In this document: positions 54,817 to 64,000 of the stretch, in pieces | Layout: every line of letters starts with the position of its first letter | Position numbering within the stretch: the stretch's first letter is position 1 | Origin: Serratia plymuthica | GTDB taxonomy: Bacteria > Pseudomonadota > Gammaproteobacteria > Enterobacterales > Enterobacteriaceae | Assembly (NCBI RefSeq): GCF_018336935.1 | Contig: NZ_CP068771.1 | Coordinates: 1,612,001-1,676,000, forward strand | DNA length: 64,000 nt | Reading direction: 5' to 3' | Notes under the pieces: model-generated | Told to the model about the DNA's origin: nothing | Database searches by the model: none | The model's input: only the letters and a program-made list of their open reading frames with translations | Made by a program: the position numbers and the translations under genes

Positions 54817-55046
54817 ATTAATCTCGGAAAAATCCTATCCATTTCAAGACAATAACCAAGATTTTTCTTAGGGTTTATGTGGTCTTTTTTGCTCATTGCC
54901 GCTATGGGCAGTGAAATACGTTTTGCGCCGCGTATCTTCCCAGCCTATTGGAAGTTATCCTATTTTTCTATTGTTCACGCGCGGCTGCTACTGTTGCGGC
55001 CTATTCTCTTGCTACTATAAAGATTGGTTTTTTCCGGGAGCACAGG

Positions 55047-55478
55047 ATGAAGCATTACGTCGCATTATTTATTACAACCTTACTGCTGTCTGGCTGCGCC
55101 ACGCAGGCGGTTCCGCCGCAACAGGCTGAGTTGCCGCCGCCCAGCCGATTGATGCTTTATCAGAGCGTACCGCAAACGCCTTATGCCACAGTGGTGGTGG
55201 TGCGAGACAGCGGAATGTTGGCAGGGAGTTGCCGCACCGGGGTTTATATCAACGGGGAATTTGCGGCATCGCTGGCGTCAAAAGAGAAGGCCGAGTTCCG
55301 GGTGCCTGTGGGGAACAACGAAGTTAGCATCGGGCAGGATATGATCGAAAATAGTCTGTGCATCTGGCGCGATACCAGCGGGCGGTTACCGATGACGCTG
55401 CGCGCCGGTGAGAGCCGTTACTTCCGTATTGCGGGCGATATGCAACGCGGCTTTGTACTGCAGGCCGGCAGGCCGTGA
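55047..55478 (+). CDS. Lipoprotein of unknown function
   Basis: The 143-residue protein starts at 55047 with GGGAG upstream and has lipobox LSGC (Cys17). The mature part looks like a compact beta-sandwich (VVVVRDSGMLAGSCRTGVYINGEF, AEFRVPVGNNEVSIG, AGESRYFRIAGD), a pattern seen in small DUF2846-like lipoproteins; that family match is tentative. Confidence 0.8.
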   Translation: MKHYVALFITTLLLSGCATQAVPPQQAELPPPSRLMLYQSVPQTPYATVVVVRDSGMLAGSCRTGVYINGEFAASLASKEKAEFRVPVGNNEVSIGQDMIENSLCIWRDTSGRLPMTLRAGESRYFRIAGDMQRGFVLQAGRP

Positions 55479-55493
55479 TCAGGCGGGGCGCAG

Positions 55494-55835
55494 TCAGCGC
55501 CCCTGCCACCATCCCCACAGAGTAATCAATAGCCACGCCGCAGCAATCCAGCACAACACCGCCGCACCCAGTGCCCAAGACAGCCTCATGCTGTTGACAA
55601 ATAAATACAACGAGATCAGATACACCAGATAGGGCAGAACCGCCCACATGCCAAAAATCAGCGTGGTTTTCAGCGCTTCGATCGAGCGTTCGCTGCCGAC
55701 AATGTAATGGGCAATCAATGCAAAGGTGGGAAACAGCGGCACCAGGCCGGCGATGTAGTAACTGCGGCTTTTAGCCAGCAGGCCGATTAAAATTACTACC
55801 AAAGCGCCGATCAGCGCTTTAACGAGGATGCCCAT
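55494..55835 (-). CDS. glpM: Membrane protein GlpM
   Basis: The 113-residue protein matches E. coli GlpM closely (KALIGALVVILIGLLAKSRSYYIAGLVPLFPTFALIAHYIV pattern, quoted in parts) and has four helices. Start MGILVKA at 55835. Function not well established; its name derives from an effect on alginate in Pseudomonas. Confidence 0.93.
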   Translation of the reverse strand: MGILVKALIGALVVILIGLLAKSRSYYIAGLVPLFPTFALIAHYIVGSERSIEALKTTLIFGMWAVLPYLVYLISLYLFVNSMRLSWALGAAVLCWIAAAWLLITLWGWWQGR

Positions 55836-55941
55836 AGGTTTCTCTGGCGTAAATAAAAATACACTGCCCGAAAAATGTTGGGAGATCAATCACTCGCGAA
55901 GAAACGGGCCTGCGGGAACGGCAGGCCGGATGGACGGCAGC

Positions 55942-56166
55942 TTACTGACGGTAAGCGTGCTTAATTTGTTGGATACTGTTTTTAAAGATTTCGGCCTGGG
56001 CCGGGTCTTCAATCTGTGCGATAAAGCGTTCCATTTTGATAATGACTTTCCCGGCATCCGCCTGACCGATCGATTTCAGGATCAGTGTCAGCGTTGCTTT
56101 AAGACAGGCGACTTCTGTCGCCAGCGTTTCCGGGTTTGCAGACGTAGTGAAGTCAACGTTGCTCAT
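55942..56166 (-). CDS. yecF: DUF2594 protein YecF
   Basis: The 74-residue protein matches E. coli YecF (EVACLKATLTLILKSIGQADAGKV, IQQIKHAYRQ). It lies next to uvrY as in E. coli. In E. coli sdiA is its other neighbour; here that place is taken by glpM. Confidence 0.92.
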   Translation of the reverse strand: MSNVDFTTSANPETLATEVACLKATLTLILKSIGQADAGKVIIKMERFIAQIEDPAQAEIFKNSIQQIKHAYRQ

Positions 56167-56307
56167 TTTCTCTCCTGATTTTTTGGGCCTTAGCCTGAAA
56201 CAATATGCATTTTGATGCGCATCAGCATCAATTTCATTCACTCTGGCATGCAGATGCGTATTTATCTGGGCGCGGAGTATAGCATAGCATCCGATATCCA
56301 TCTGCAC

Positions 56308-56950
56308 AGATAGCGCTGGAAACGTGCCCTTCTGTGGTTATCGAGACATTAACGGAGCCGTTGTCTGTTGTGGGGTGTAGCGCAGACGCGCAATGAACTA
56401 ATGAATTCGAGGTATCCGTAAGGCAACAGGACGGCGGAAGAATAAGAGGACAGTTATTTTGCTGGGGTTAATAAGTATTTGCCCGGCATGTTATTATCGA
56501 TTTATACCGGGTATTTTAATTATCAGCCTGGCTGTCTCGCTCTTTGGCACATAAGTCAATACTGAATAATTTTCTTTCGCGACGGTTTTTCCAGCGGAGG
56601 CGAAAAGGCAATCATCGTTTTGTTTTATTTCAATAAATTACAACATAACCCTGTTCGTGTTAATATTATCCATGTCGCTATTGCTTACACTGATTTTACC
56701 CACACCTTATGATTGGTGCGGTATCCTGAGGTGGCGTCGCATCCAGTAATATTTGTACGGCGGGTTTTTGACCCGCAAAGAACAGTTTTATCGGGCGGTG
56801 TAGATGACTAAAATTCAAAAATCAGCGCCGTTTCGCAAAGTTAATCGGGAGTTAGTATTAATCTGTGTTCATTCTTGGCCGAAAAACAAGTAATATCTCA
56901 GGCTATAACAGAGGCTGACGGCGTTACTCCCTTTTTTTGGAGATTTTTCC
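56308..56950. other. Long non-coding region upstream of uvrY
   Basis: The 643 bases hold no convincing gene. A GC hairpin GCGGGT-TTTTG-ACCCGC lies at 56760-56775. A 29-codon frame at 56804 has no good ribosome site. The uvrY promoters must be here. Confidence 0.5.
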
Positions 56951-57607
56951 TTGATTAGCGTTCTTCTTGTTGATGACCACGAACTGGTGCGCGCAGGGAT
57001 ACGACGCATTCTTGAAGATATCAAAGGTATAAAAGTTGTCGGGGAGGCCCAGTGCGGTGAAGATGCCGTGAAATGGTGCCGTGGCAATGCCGTAGATATC
57101 GTTCTTATGGATATGAATATGCCGGGCATTGGCGGGCTGGAAGCTACGCGCAAAATTGTACGTTATGCGCCCGACGTTAAAGTCATCATGCTGACGATTC
57201 ATACTGAAAACCCGTTGCCTGCCAAGGTGATGCAGGCAGGTGCTGCAGGCTATCTGAGCAAGGGCGCTGCGCCGCAGGATGTGGTTAACGCCATACGGTC
57301 GGTGCAGGCAGGCCAACGCTACATCGCGTCGGATATTGCCCAGCAGATGGCTTTGAGCCAACTGGAGCCACAGACGGAAACCCCGTTTAGCTGCCTGTCT
57401 GAACGTGAACTGCAGATAATGCTGATGATCACCAAAGGCAAAAAGGTTAATGAGATCTCGGAGCAACTGAATCTCAGCCCTAAAACGGTGAACAGTTACC
57501 GTTATCGTATGTTCAGCAAACTGAATATCAGCGGTGATGTCGAACTGACACACCTGGCTATCCGACACGGATTGTTCAATGCGGAGACGTTGTTAAGCAG
57601 TGAGTGA
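56951..57607 (+). CDS. uvrY: Response regulator UvrY (BarA/UvrY system)
   Basis: The 218-residue FixJ/NarL-type response regulator matches E. coli UvrY throughout. Phospho-acceptor Asp54 is in VLMDMNMPG, with the C-terminal LuxR-type HTH ([20 protein letters not shown]). It starts with TTG 56951 after GGAG. It activates csrB/csrC small RNAs in relatives. It overlaps uvrC by 8 bases. Confidence 0.97.
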   Translation: MISVLLVDDHELVRAGIRRILEDIKGIKVVGEAQCGEDAVKWCRGNAVDIVLMDMNMPGIGGLEATRKIVRYAPDVKVIMLTIHTENPLPAKVMQAGAAGYLSKGAAPQDVVNAIRSVQAGQRYIASDIAQQMALSQLEPQTETPFSCLSERELQIMLMITKGKKVNEISEQLNLSPKTVNSYRYRMFSKLNISGDVELTHLAIRHGLFNAETLLSSE

Positions 57608-59432
57608 CCGTTTTGATGCCAAAGCATTTTTAAGCACCGTTACCAGCCAGCCCGGTGTCTATCGTATGTATGACGCTACTGGTACGGTTATCTACGTCGG
57701 TAAAGCCAAAGACCTGAAAAAACGCCTCGCCAGTTACTTCCGTCAGCAGGTAGGAAGCCGAAAAACCGAGACGTTGGTTAAAAATATCGCGCAAATAGAC
57801 GTTACTGTTACGCACACCGAGACAGAGGCGCTATTACTGGAACATAACTACATAAAGTTATACCAGCCGCGATACAATGTTCTTTTGCGTGACGATAAAT
57901 CTTATCCACTGATCTTTCTCAGCGCAGACAGTCATCCGCGGCTGGCCGTTCATCGTGGCGCCAAACATGCCAAGGGTGAATACTTCGGTCCGTTTCCCAA
58001 CTCGTACGCCGTGCGCGAGACGTTGGCGCTGCTGCAGAAGCTATTCCCGATACGCCAGTGCGAGAACAGCGTATATCGCAACCGTTCGCGCCCTTGTTTG
58101 CAGTATCAGATCGGCCGGTGTCTGGGGCCGTGCGTCGCCGGGTTGGTGAGTGAGGAAGAATATCAACAGCAGGTGGACTATGTGCGCCTGTTCCTGTCCG
58201 GCAAAGATCAGCAAGTGCTGCATCAGTTGATCGAGCGGATGGAAAACGCCAGTAAGGCATTGAACTTCGAAGATGCGGCGCGTATCCGCGATCAAATCCA
58301 GGCGGTGCGGCGTGTAACGGAGCGTCAGTTCGTTTCGGGTAATAGCGACGATCTGGATGTGATAGGCGTGGCGTTTGAAGCGGGCATGGCCTGCCTGCAC
58401 GTGTTGTTTATCCGTCAGGGTAAAGTGTTGGGCAGCCGCAGCTACTTCCCGAAGGTGCCGGGCGGTACCGAGATGAGCGAAGTGGTACAGACGTTTGTCG
58501 GACAGTTTTATCTACAGGGGAGCCAGTCACGCACTCTGCCGGCGGAAATCCTGTTGGACTTCAATCTGCCGGAAAAAGACCTGTTGGCGGAATCGCTCTC
58601 CGAGTTGGCCGGCCGCAAGATCCAGATCCAAAGCAAACCGCGTGGCGATCGTGCACGCTACCTAAAACTGGCGCGCACCAATGCTGCGACTGCTTTGACA
58701 ACCAAGCTTTCCCAACAGTCGACGATTCATCAGCGGTTGGCCGAATTGGCGAAGATCCTGAATCTCTCCGAGATTAATCGTATGGAGTGCTTTGACATCA
58801 GCCACACCATGGGGGAACAGACCGTCGCTTCCTGCGTGGTGTTCGATGGCAACGGGCCGCTGCGTTCTGAATATCGACGTTATAATATCGCCGGCATTAC
58901 GCCAGGGGATGACTATGCCGCCATGGCGCAAGTGCTGAAACGACGCTATGGTAAGGCTCTGGAAGAGAAAAAAATCCCGGATGTTATCTTTATCGACGGT
59001 GGCAAGGGGCAGCTTGGCATGGCGATAGAGGTGTTCAACTCACTGAATGTCACCTGGGATAAAAACAAACCTTTGCTGATTGGTATTGCCAAAGGTGCCG
59101 ATCGCAAAGCCGGCCTGGAAACGCTGTTCTTTGTACCTGAGGGGGAGGGGATTTCTCTGCCTTCGGATTCGCCGGCGCTGCATGTGATCCAGCATATCCG
59201 TGATGATTCGCATAACCATGCGATCACCGGGCACCGGCAGAGAAGGGCAAAAGTTAGAAATACCAGCGCTTTGGAGCTCATCGACGGCGTTGGGCCAAAA
59301 CGACGACAGGTATTGTTGAAGTATATGGGCGGACTTCAACCATTATTGAACGCCAGCGTTGAGGAAATTGCAAAAGTGCCGGGTATTTCACAAGCATTGG
59401 CAGAAAAGATCTACAATGCATTGAAACACTGA
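57600..59432 (+). CDS. uvrC: Excinuclease ABC subunit UvrC
   Basis: The 610-residue nucleotide-excision-repair nuclease starts with GTG 57600. It has an N-terminal GIY-YIG domain ([20 protein letters not shown]), a UVR motif around residue 205-240, the RNase-H-like domain ([22 protein letters not shown]) and C-terminal helix-hairpin-helix motifs. Translationally coupled to uvrY. Confidence 0.98.
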   Translation: MSDRFDAKAFLSTVTSQPGVYRMYDATGTVIYVGKAKDLKKRLASYFRQQVGSRKTETLVKNIAQIDVTVTHTETEALLLEHNYIKLYQPRYNVLLRDDKSYPLIFLSADSHPRLAVHRGAKHAKGEYFGPFPNSYAVRETLALLQKLFPIRQCENSVYRNRSRPCLQYQIGRCLGPCVAGLVSEEEYQQQVDYVRLFLSGKDQQVLHQLIERMENASKALNFEDAARIRDQIQAVRRVTERQFVSGNSDDLDVIGVAFEAGMACLHVLFIRQGKVLGSRSYFPKVPGGTEMSEVVQTFVGQFYLQGSQSRTLPAEILLDFNLPEKDLLAESLSELAGRKIQIQSKPRGDRARYLKLARTNAATALTTKLSQQSTIHQRLAELAKILNLSEINRMECFDISHTMGEQTVASCVVFDGNGPLRSEYRRYNIAGITPGDDYAAMAQVLKRRYGKALEEKKIPDVIFIDGGKGQLGMAIEVFNSLNVTWDKNKPLLIGIAKGADRKAGLETLFFVPEGEGISLPSDSPALHVIQHIRDDSHNHAITGHRQRRAKVRNTSALELIDGVGPKRRQVLLKYMGGLQPLLNASVEEIAKVPGISQALAEKIYNALKH

Positions 59433-59489
59433 GGGCAATGTAGCAACATACTCTTAATTCCCACTCCAGCCAGATAGTTACCGTAGCAT

Positions 59490-60038
59490 ATGCAATTGAA
59501 TATACCGACTTGGCTTACTCTGTTTCGCGTAGTTCTGATCCCATTCTTTGTTCTGGCATTTTACCTGCCGTTCACCTGGGCTCCGATGGTTTGCGCCGTC
59601 ATCTTTGTATTTGCTGCCATAACCGACTGGTTTGATGGGTTCCTGGCCCGTCGCTGGAAGCAAACTACCCGTTTCGGGGCTTTCCTCGACCCGGTGGCGG
59701 ACAAAGTGATGGTGGCGGTGGCTCTGGTGCTGGTCGCGGAGCACTACCACACATGGTGGATCACTTTGCCGGCGGCGACCATGATTGCCCGCGAAATAAT
59801 CATCTCGTCGCTGCGTGAGTGGATGGCGGAGATAGGTAAACGCAGCAGCGTGGCGGTATCGTGGATTGGTAAAGTCAAAACCATGGCGCAGATGATGTCG
59901 CTGGTGGGGTTGTTGTGGCGCCCGGAACCTACGGTTGAATATGTGTCATTTGGTCTGTTGTACATCGCGGCAGTGCTGACTTTCTGGTCAATGTTCCAAT
60001 ATTTGAACGCTGCCCGGAAAGATTTGCTTGAACCCTGA
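59490..60038 (+). CDS. pgsA: Phosphatidylglycerophosphate synthase PgsA
   Basis: The 182-residue integral membrane enzyme has the CDP-alcohol phosphatidyltransferase motif ([10 protein letters not shown]...[10 protein letters not shown]). It forms PG-phosphate, the first committed step to phosphatidylglycerol and cardiolipin. It lies 57 bases downstream of uvrC, as in E. coli. Confidence 0.98.
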   Translation: MQLNIPTWLTLFRVVLIPFFVLAFYLPFTWAPMVCAVIFVFAAITDWFDGFLARRWKQTTRFGAFLDPVADKVMVAVALVLVAEHYHTWWITLPAATMIAREIIISSLREWMAEIGKRSSVAVSWIGKVKTMAQMMSLVGLLWRPEPTVEYVSFGLLYIAAVLTFWSMFQYLNAARKDLLEP

Positions 60039-60183
60039 TCAAAGCGCTGCAAAAATCGTCAAACAAACGTAATGAGACAACAATTTTATTGACTCATTAC
60101 GTCAGGTAAGTAGAATGCATCGCATCAGACGGCAGCAGTGAATTGCCGAAAGATAGCAAAAAAATCAGTAAGTTCTGATTGAT

Positions 60184-60259
<76 letters not shown>

Positions 60260-60315
60260 AATTAAACAAAGCTGGTGTTTCACGAGCTTTGGCCTGAAGA
60301 AGGCAGCAGAATTAA

Positions 60316-60389
60316 GGCGCGTTAACAAAGCGGTTATGTAGCGGATTGCAAATCCGTCTAGTCCGGTTCGACTCCGGAACGCGCCTCCA
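60316..60389 (+). tRNA. cysT: tRNA-Cys (GCA)
   Basis: This 74-base tRNA with encoded CCA has acceptor GGCGCGT/ACGCGCC and anticodon GCA at 60348-60350. Confidence 0.96.
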
Positions 60390-60399
60390 ATTTTCCCGA

Positions 60400-60485
60400 G
60401 CCCGGGTGGTGAAATCGGTAGACACAAGGGATTTAAAATCCCTCGGCTTATGGCTGTGCGGGTTCAAGTCCCGCCCCGGGTACCA
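60400..60485 (+). tRNA. leuZ: tRNA-Leu (TAA)
   Basis: This 86-base class II tRNA with a long variable arm (CTCGGCTTATGGCTGTG region) and encoded CCA has anticodon TAA at 60434-60436. Confidence 0.95.
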
Positions 60486-60533
60486 GGGAAAATAATTCCA
60501 GAATAATCAAAGCAATATGCAGTAATGTCGTGG

Positions 60534-60554
60534 CCGCCGGAAGGCGGTTTTTTT
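60534..60554 (+). terminator. Terminator of the tRNA operon
   Basis: CCGCC-GGAA-GGCGG is followed by seven T residues. Confidence 0.85.
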
Positions 60555-60980
60555 GTGCCTGAAATCCATTTCCTGACATCTTTTTATTCTGCACTGAATA
60601 ATTACTGCCCGCCGACCACCGGCACTATCTTCCCTTTACGATCTAAATTGCTGTCTGACTCGCATTTCTGTGGCCAGATATCGCCTGCTTATCTGCCAGT
60701 GAACCGGTCCAGAGCGGAGAGACGTCTTATGCCATAGAGACTTATTTTCAAAGGCAACGCTTTGGCTTCACTGATAGCCGCTTCCAACTCGTCTAAACTT
60801 ATGGGCATTCCAGACGGCCGTTGGATTAATCTTAGGCTCGAAATGTTGGGGGAATCAGTAAGCGTGCCGTAATGGGAAATGCCGCGGAGGCCTCATTTTC
60901 TCATGAAATCTGGCAGTTTTTTAAGACGGTTAACGATAAGTGAGATATAACCAGAGAGTAAAAAAGAGAAGGAGCGTTGG
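60555..60980. other. Non-coding stretch between the tRNA terminator and a small lipoprotein gene
   Basis: No frame with a ribosome site is seen. The plus-strand frame 60525-60737 begins inside the terminator and is rejected. Confidence 0.4.
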
Positions 60981-61121
60981 ATGAGAGGGGGATTATTTTT
61001 ATTGGCTATTGTAATGCTATCTGGCTGCTCAGGATCTTTGGGATCGATATTGGGCGTTATTCCGCAAAGTTCCGATGTTTGTCCTCAGGGGAAAGATGCG
61101 ATATCTGGCGAGTGCCGCTAG
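60981..61121 (+). CDS. Very small lipoprotein (46 aa)
   Basis: The frame MRGGLFLLAIVMLSGC... has a lipoprotein signal with lipobox LSGC (Cys16). A 30-residue mature peptide with two further cysteines follows (DVCPQGKD, SGECR). AAGGAG stands 7 bases before the ATG. Short lipoproteins of this type are easily missed by gene callers. Confidence 0.7.
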   Translation: MRGGLFLLAIVMLSGCSGSLGSILGVIPQSSDVCPQGKDAISGECR

Positions 61122-61339
61122 CGATAACTTTTTGAAAAAATGAGTGCAGCCTTTGTTCTGGCTCTTTTTCCGTCAGCGGCCCATATCGTTTTAGCCAGGT
61201 TGAATATCCTTTGCCTAATAACGCCCCTTCGCACCTCTCACTGAGTTGCAGATATCTGTACCTTGCTCGTGGTGCAGCTCAGGGGCTAAAACTGCCCGAA
61301 CGGTGACGGCGCGCAGGTTCTATTTCCGCACCATCTTCG

Positions 61340-61570
61340 CTAGCGACCGTTAACCCCAATGACTTCGATAGCGGCTCTGTGCAGCTTTTGGCAATGGTCC
61401 TCGGGCTGCTTTTCGATCTCTTTGATCAAGTGGGCAAGAATGCTTTGCTTGGTGATGGTCCTGTTGGACAAGAGCACCTGGACAACGCTCTTGCCGACAA
61501 TGTTGTATATTTGTTCACGGTACAACTCGACGTCTTTATCGTCGAGACCGTAAAGAGAGTAATCAATCAT
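61340..61570 (-). CDS. YmgB/AriR-like small regulator
   Basis: The 76-residue protein (start MIDYSLYGLDDKDVELY at 61570) resembles the AriR/YmgB/YcgZ family in its helical C-terminal half (LLSNRTITKQSILAHLIKEIE...KLHRAAIEVIG). In E. coli these link biofilm and acid-stress responses by connector action. Similarity is moderate. The frame is open upstream to 61654. Confidence 0.6.
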   Translation of the reverse strand: MIDYSLYGLDDKDVELYREQIYNIVGKSVVQVLLSNRTITKQSILAHLIKEIEKQPEDHCQKLHRAAIEVIGVNGR

Positions 61571-62113
61571 AGTATTTTTACCGCTGGTGAAATTTAAAGC
61601 GCCGCCCGAAGCGGGCTGAGAAGCCATTAAAAAATAAAATACTGCCAATTCCACTTAGGTACATGCCTTTATGGTAGGTTAACGATAGCGTAATAAGAAT
61701 ATTCCTATCAATAGGCAGCGGCAATCCAGATGGCTAATTAGGAATAACCTTATGTAACAGCGTGGGGGATCTGAACTCACTAAGATGAATCAATGGGAAG
61801 AAGTGGGGGCTGATTAACATCGGGCTGTGCGCTAAAACTCTTGAGTGGCGGTTCCAGAGGCGGCAAGCACGCTGAGCGCGAATCTTTTATTCACCAACCC
61901 AAAACGCAGGCCAGCCTGGCTCGGTTTTTGATGGGGCATCCCCTTTACACATGGTTTGTTACAGTATAACAGCGATAAATTTTCTCGCGGGAGCAACGTC
62001 GGCTCAAATTATCTGTCAGATTACCATTCAATAGCAGGATGAGCGCGTGCCCTCAACTACAACCTGTGTCAGTAAGCTGTTATGAACTCACTTTGGCGAG
62101 AATGGTATTAATA
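61571..62113. other. Intergenic region before eptB
   Basis: The 543 bases hold no supported gene. The eptB promoter is expected here; I cannot assign sigma-E or PhoP sites with confidence. Confidence 0.4.
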
Positions 62114-63766
62114 ATGCAGAAGTTCCGACGTTGGACCCAGTTGCAGGTCTCTTTCTTTATCGCGTTTTATCTCGGTGTATTGCTCAATATCCCCATATTT
62201 TATCGCCGTTACCAGCAACTCAATTACGACAATTTACTGTCGATCGGTATTGAGGTCGTCGCGGCCTTTAGCCTGGTGTGCTTTATCACTTTGCTCATCT
62301 CGTTTTTGGGGCGTCGACTGTTCCGCGTTCTGGCATCGTTTTTGGTTCTGAGCTCGGTGGCTGCCAGCTATTATATGGTGCTGTTCCACGTCGATATCGG
62401 CTACGGCATTCTGGCGGCGGTGATGACTACCGATGTTGATCTGTCCAAAGAGTCGGTTGGTTGGCATTTTGGCGTGTGGATGGTGCTGGTAAGTTTGTTG
62501 CCGCTGCTGTTCATCTGGCTGGCACCGATGCACGAAGCCGCACTCAAGCGCAGTAACTGGACGACGTTGTTTAAAAAGGGCAGCATCATGCTGGCCGCCG
62601 GAGTGTGCTGCTGGCTGCCACTTCAATTGATGGGGCAGGTGCAGGACCGCCACGATCGCGAAAATAATCAACTGATGGCCAGCTATGGCGGCGTAGTCGC
62701 CGGTAGCTATTCACCGTCGAACTGGCTTTCGGCGTTGGGGTTGCTGACCTACAGTTCTTACAGCCAGGCGGAGGACAGCCGTAATTTGTACGACCCGGCT
62801 GCGCATTTCACCTATCAGCCGCCGAAAGACGTGAATGACCTTTATGTGGTGTTTGTGATTGGTGAAAGCGCCAGACGCGATCACATGGGGGTTTACGGCT
62901 ATCAGCGTGACAACACGCCTTATCTTGATAAAGAAACCAATCTGGCGGTGCTGCAAGGTTATTCCTGCGACACTTCAACCAAACTCTCTTTGCGTTGCAT
63001 GTTCGTGCGGGAAGGGGGGGCTGCTGAAGAACCTGAGCGGACGCTGAAGGAAATGAACGTCTTTTCAGTGCTGAAAAAACAGGGCTTTTCATCGGAACTG
63101 TTTTCGATGCAAAGCGAAGCCTGGTTCTATAACAAAACTCAGGCGGATGATTATGCGCTGAGAGAAAGCATTCAGGCGGAAAAACGCAACGTCGGCAAAC
63201 CGGTGAATGACATGGCGTTGATTGACGAACTGCAGGATTCATTGGGCCGTCACCCGCAGGGCAAGCATTTGGTCATTCTGCATACCAAAGGTTCGCACTA
63301 TATGTATACCGAACGCTATCCTCGCGCTTTCGCCCGTTACAAGCCGGAGTGCCAGGGCATTGATGACGCCTGCTCTACGGAGGAGATGATCAACTCGTAC
63401 GACAACAGCCTGCTGTACACCGATTATTTCCTCGAGCAGGTGTTCAATCAGTTACGTAACCGTAACGCCATCGTGTTTTACGCCTCGGATCATGGGGAGT
63501 CGATCTCGGAAAACATGCATTTCCACGGCACCCCGCGCGATCACGCGCCGAAGGAACAGCGTACCGTTCCCATTATGGTCTGGGCATCCGACAAATTTCT
63601 CAGCCAGCCCGATCACCAAGCGGCGTTTAATCAGCTGAAGGCGTTGCAGCAGGCCAAAACGCCGGTGTTTCATGAGAAGTTGTTCGACAGCGTATTGGGT
63701 TGCATCGGCTATACCTCACCGGACGGCGGTATCGTGAAACCGCATAACTGGTGCCAGGTGAACTGA
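62114..63766 (+). CDS. eptB: Kdo2-lipid A phosphoethanolamine 7''-transferase EptB
   Basis: The 550-residue protein adds phosphoethanolamine to the outer Kdo of LPS. It has five N-terminal membrane helices and a periplasmic sulfatase-fold domain with VFVIGESARRDHMGVYGY, the nucleophile-region CDTSTKLSLRC, LHTKGSHY and FYASDHGESI. It is closer to E. coli EptB than to EptA, including the TSPDGGI C-terminal end. Start at MQKFRRW. Confidence 0.94.
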   Translation: MQKFRRWTQLQVSFFIAFYLGVLLNIPIFYRRYQQLNYDNLLSIGIEVVAAFSLVCFITLLISFLGRRLFRVLASFLVLSSVAASYYMVLFHVDIGYGILAAVMTTDVDLSKESVGWHFGVWMVLVSLLPLLFIWLAPMHEAALKRSNWTTLFKKGSIMLAAGVCCWLPLQLMGQVQDRHDRENNQLMASYGGVVAGSYSPSNWLSALGLLTYSSYSQAEDSRNLYDPAAHFTYQPPKDVNDLYVVFVIGESARRDHMGVYGYQRDNTPYLDKETNLAVLQGYSCDTSTKLSLRCMFVREGGAAEEPERTLKEMNVFSVLKKQGFSSELFSMQSEAWFYNKTQADDYALRESIQAEKRNVGKPVNDMALIDELQDSLGRHPQGKHLVILHTKGSHYMYTERYPRAFARYKPECQGIDDACSTEEMINSYDNSLLYTDYFLEQVFNQLRNRNAIVFYASDHGESISENMHFHGTPRDHAPKEQRTVPIMVWASDKFLSQPDHQAAFNQLKALQQAKTPVFHEKLFDSVLGCIGYTSPDGGIVKPHNWCQVN

Positions 63767-63784
63767 GCCATTGGAAGGAATGTC

Positions 63785-63810
63785 AAACCGCCGCAAGGCG
63801 GTTTTTTTGG
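63785..63810 (+). terminator. Terminator of eptB
   Basis: AACCGCC-GCAA-GGCGGTT is followed by a run of T residues. Confidence 0.85.
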
Positions 63811-63830
63811 AGAATGATCGGGTAGGGGCG

Positions 63831-63950
63831 TTAGCGCTGGCTTTCAATCCAGTGGAAGATGCGTGAAAAGCGGGTGGCGAGATCCCCGAGGTTAAACATC
63901 GTACCTATCCAGAGCGCGGACATGATCACCACGCCAATGATAATCAGCAC
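63831..63950 (-). CDS. Possible small membrane protein (39 aa)
   Basis: On the minus strand a frame from GTG 63950 (LIIIGVVIMSALWIGTMFNL) to a TAA at 63831 encodes one hydrophobic helix and a short basic tail (FSRIFHWIESQR). An in-frame stop a few codons upstream limits it to about 39 residues. An internal ATG is the alternative start. Ribosome site weak. The pattern of one helix plus tail fits known small membrane proteins, but support is limited. Confidence 0.4.
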   Translation of the reverse strand: MLIIIGVVIMSALWIGTMFNLGDLATRFSRIFHWIESQR

Positions 63951-64000
63951 GTCTATTTTGCTCGTTGGTTATATTCTTCAATAGGTTAATATTGTTTAAG

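Noticed and set aside
56804..56893. 29-codon frame upstream of uvrY
   Set aside because: It has a weak ribosome site and no membrane, signal or conserved pattern; it cannot be told from chance.
60525..60737. 70-residue plus-strand frame
   Set aside because: It begins within the terminator of the tRNA operon and lacks a ribosome site.

Overview
The window comes from a Serratia species, most likely of the S. marcescens complex or a near relative. The main evidence is the secreted nuclease gene nucA, whose mature protein is almost the textbook Serratia nuclease. The enterobacterial block yecF, uvrY-uvrC-pgsA and tRNA Gly-Cys-Leu, together with cycA and eptB that match their E. coli counterparts closely, places it in the Enterobacterales. 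No plasmid or intact prophage is visible.

Layout. 1-16.5 kb is the 3' half of a type VI secretion (T6SS) operon: an unrecognised gene cut by the window edge, tssM, then an island of four tandem DUF3304 lipoproteins (probable immunity proteins) and a Tle1/DUF2235 phospholipase effector, then tssA, tssF, tssG, tssJ, tssE, an unknown gene and a VasL-like gene. The island sits between two copies of a 128-bp piece of the tssM-tssA junction. The upstream copy carries a dead tssA 5' end, and the downstream copy carries a PAAR start spliced to a decayed tssM 3' end. 16.7-24.7 kb holds mixed housekeeping and accessory genes: nucA, a TrkH-type potassium transporter, wrbA, a LysE exporter with a divergent LysR regulator, a membrane-tethered HTH protein, and an XRE-cupin regulator divergent from an EamA exporter with paired operator-like sites. 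24.9-31.0 kb is the pyrimidine-degradation operon rutABCDFG (no rutE) with divergent rutR. Its control region holds a sigma-54 promoter, an NtrC-like site and a RutR-like box. 31-34.7 kb holds cycA, tRNA-Lys(CUU), a TolA-C-like lipoprotein, a DedA protein and a small monooxygenase-type protein.

34.8-40.7 kb is a tight five-gene minus-strand operon: 3-hydroxyacyl-CoA dehydrogenase, thiolase, a 5-aminolevulinate-synthase-like alpha-oxoamine synthase, an MFS exporter and an enoyl-CoA hydratase. It faces a LuxR-family regulator that has no LuxI partner here. This looks like an uncharacterised small-molecule pathway and is the best candidate for a new system. 42.4-52.6 kb is a complete hydroxyproline-catabolism locus: one arm has deaminase, semialdehyde dehydrogenase, permease and imine reductase, the other has epimerase and a three-subunit D-hydroxyproline dehydrogenase, with an AraC regulator between. 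52.7-56.2 kb carries small envelope genes and an AT-rich patch with an antirepressor-like orphan. 56.9-60.5 kb is the conserved uvrY-uvrC-pgsA-tRNA block, followed by sparse sequence with small genes and eptB. The window ends in a probable small membrane protein gene.

Calls rest on reading the sequence and on remembered family sequences. No database search was run.
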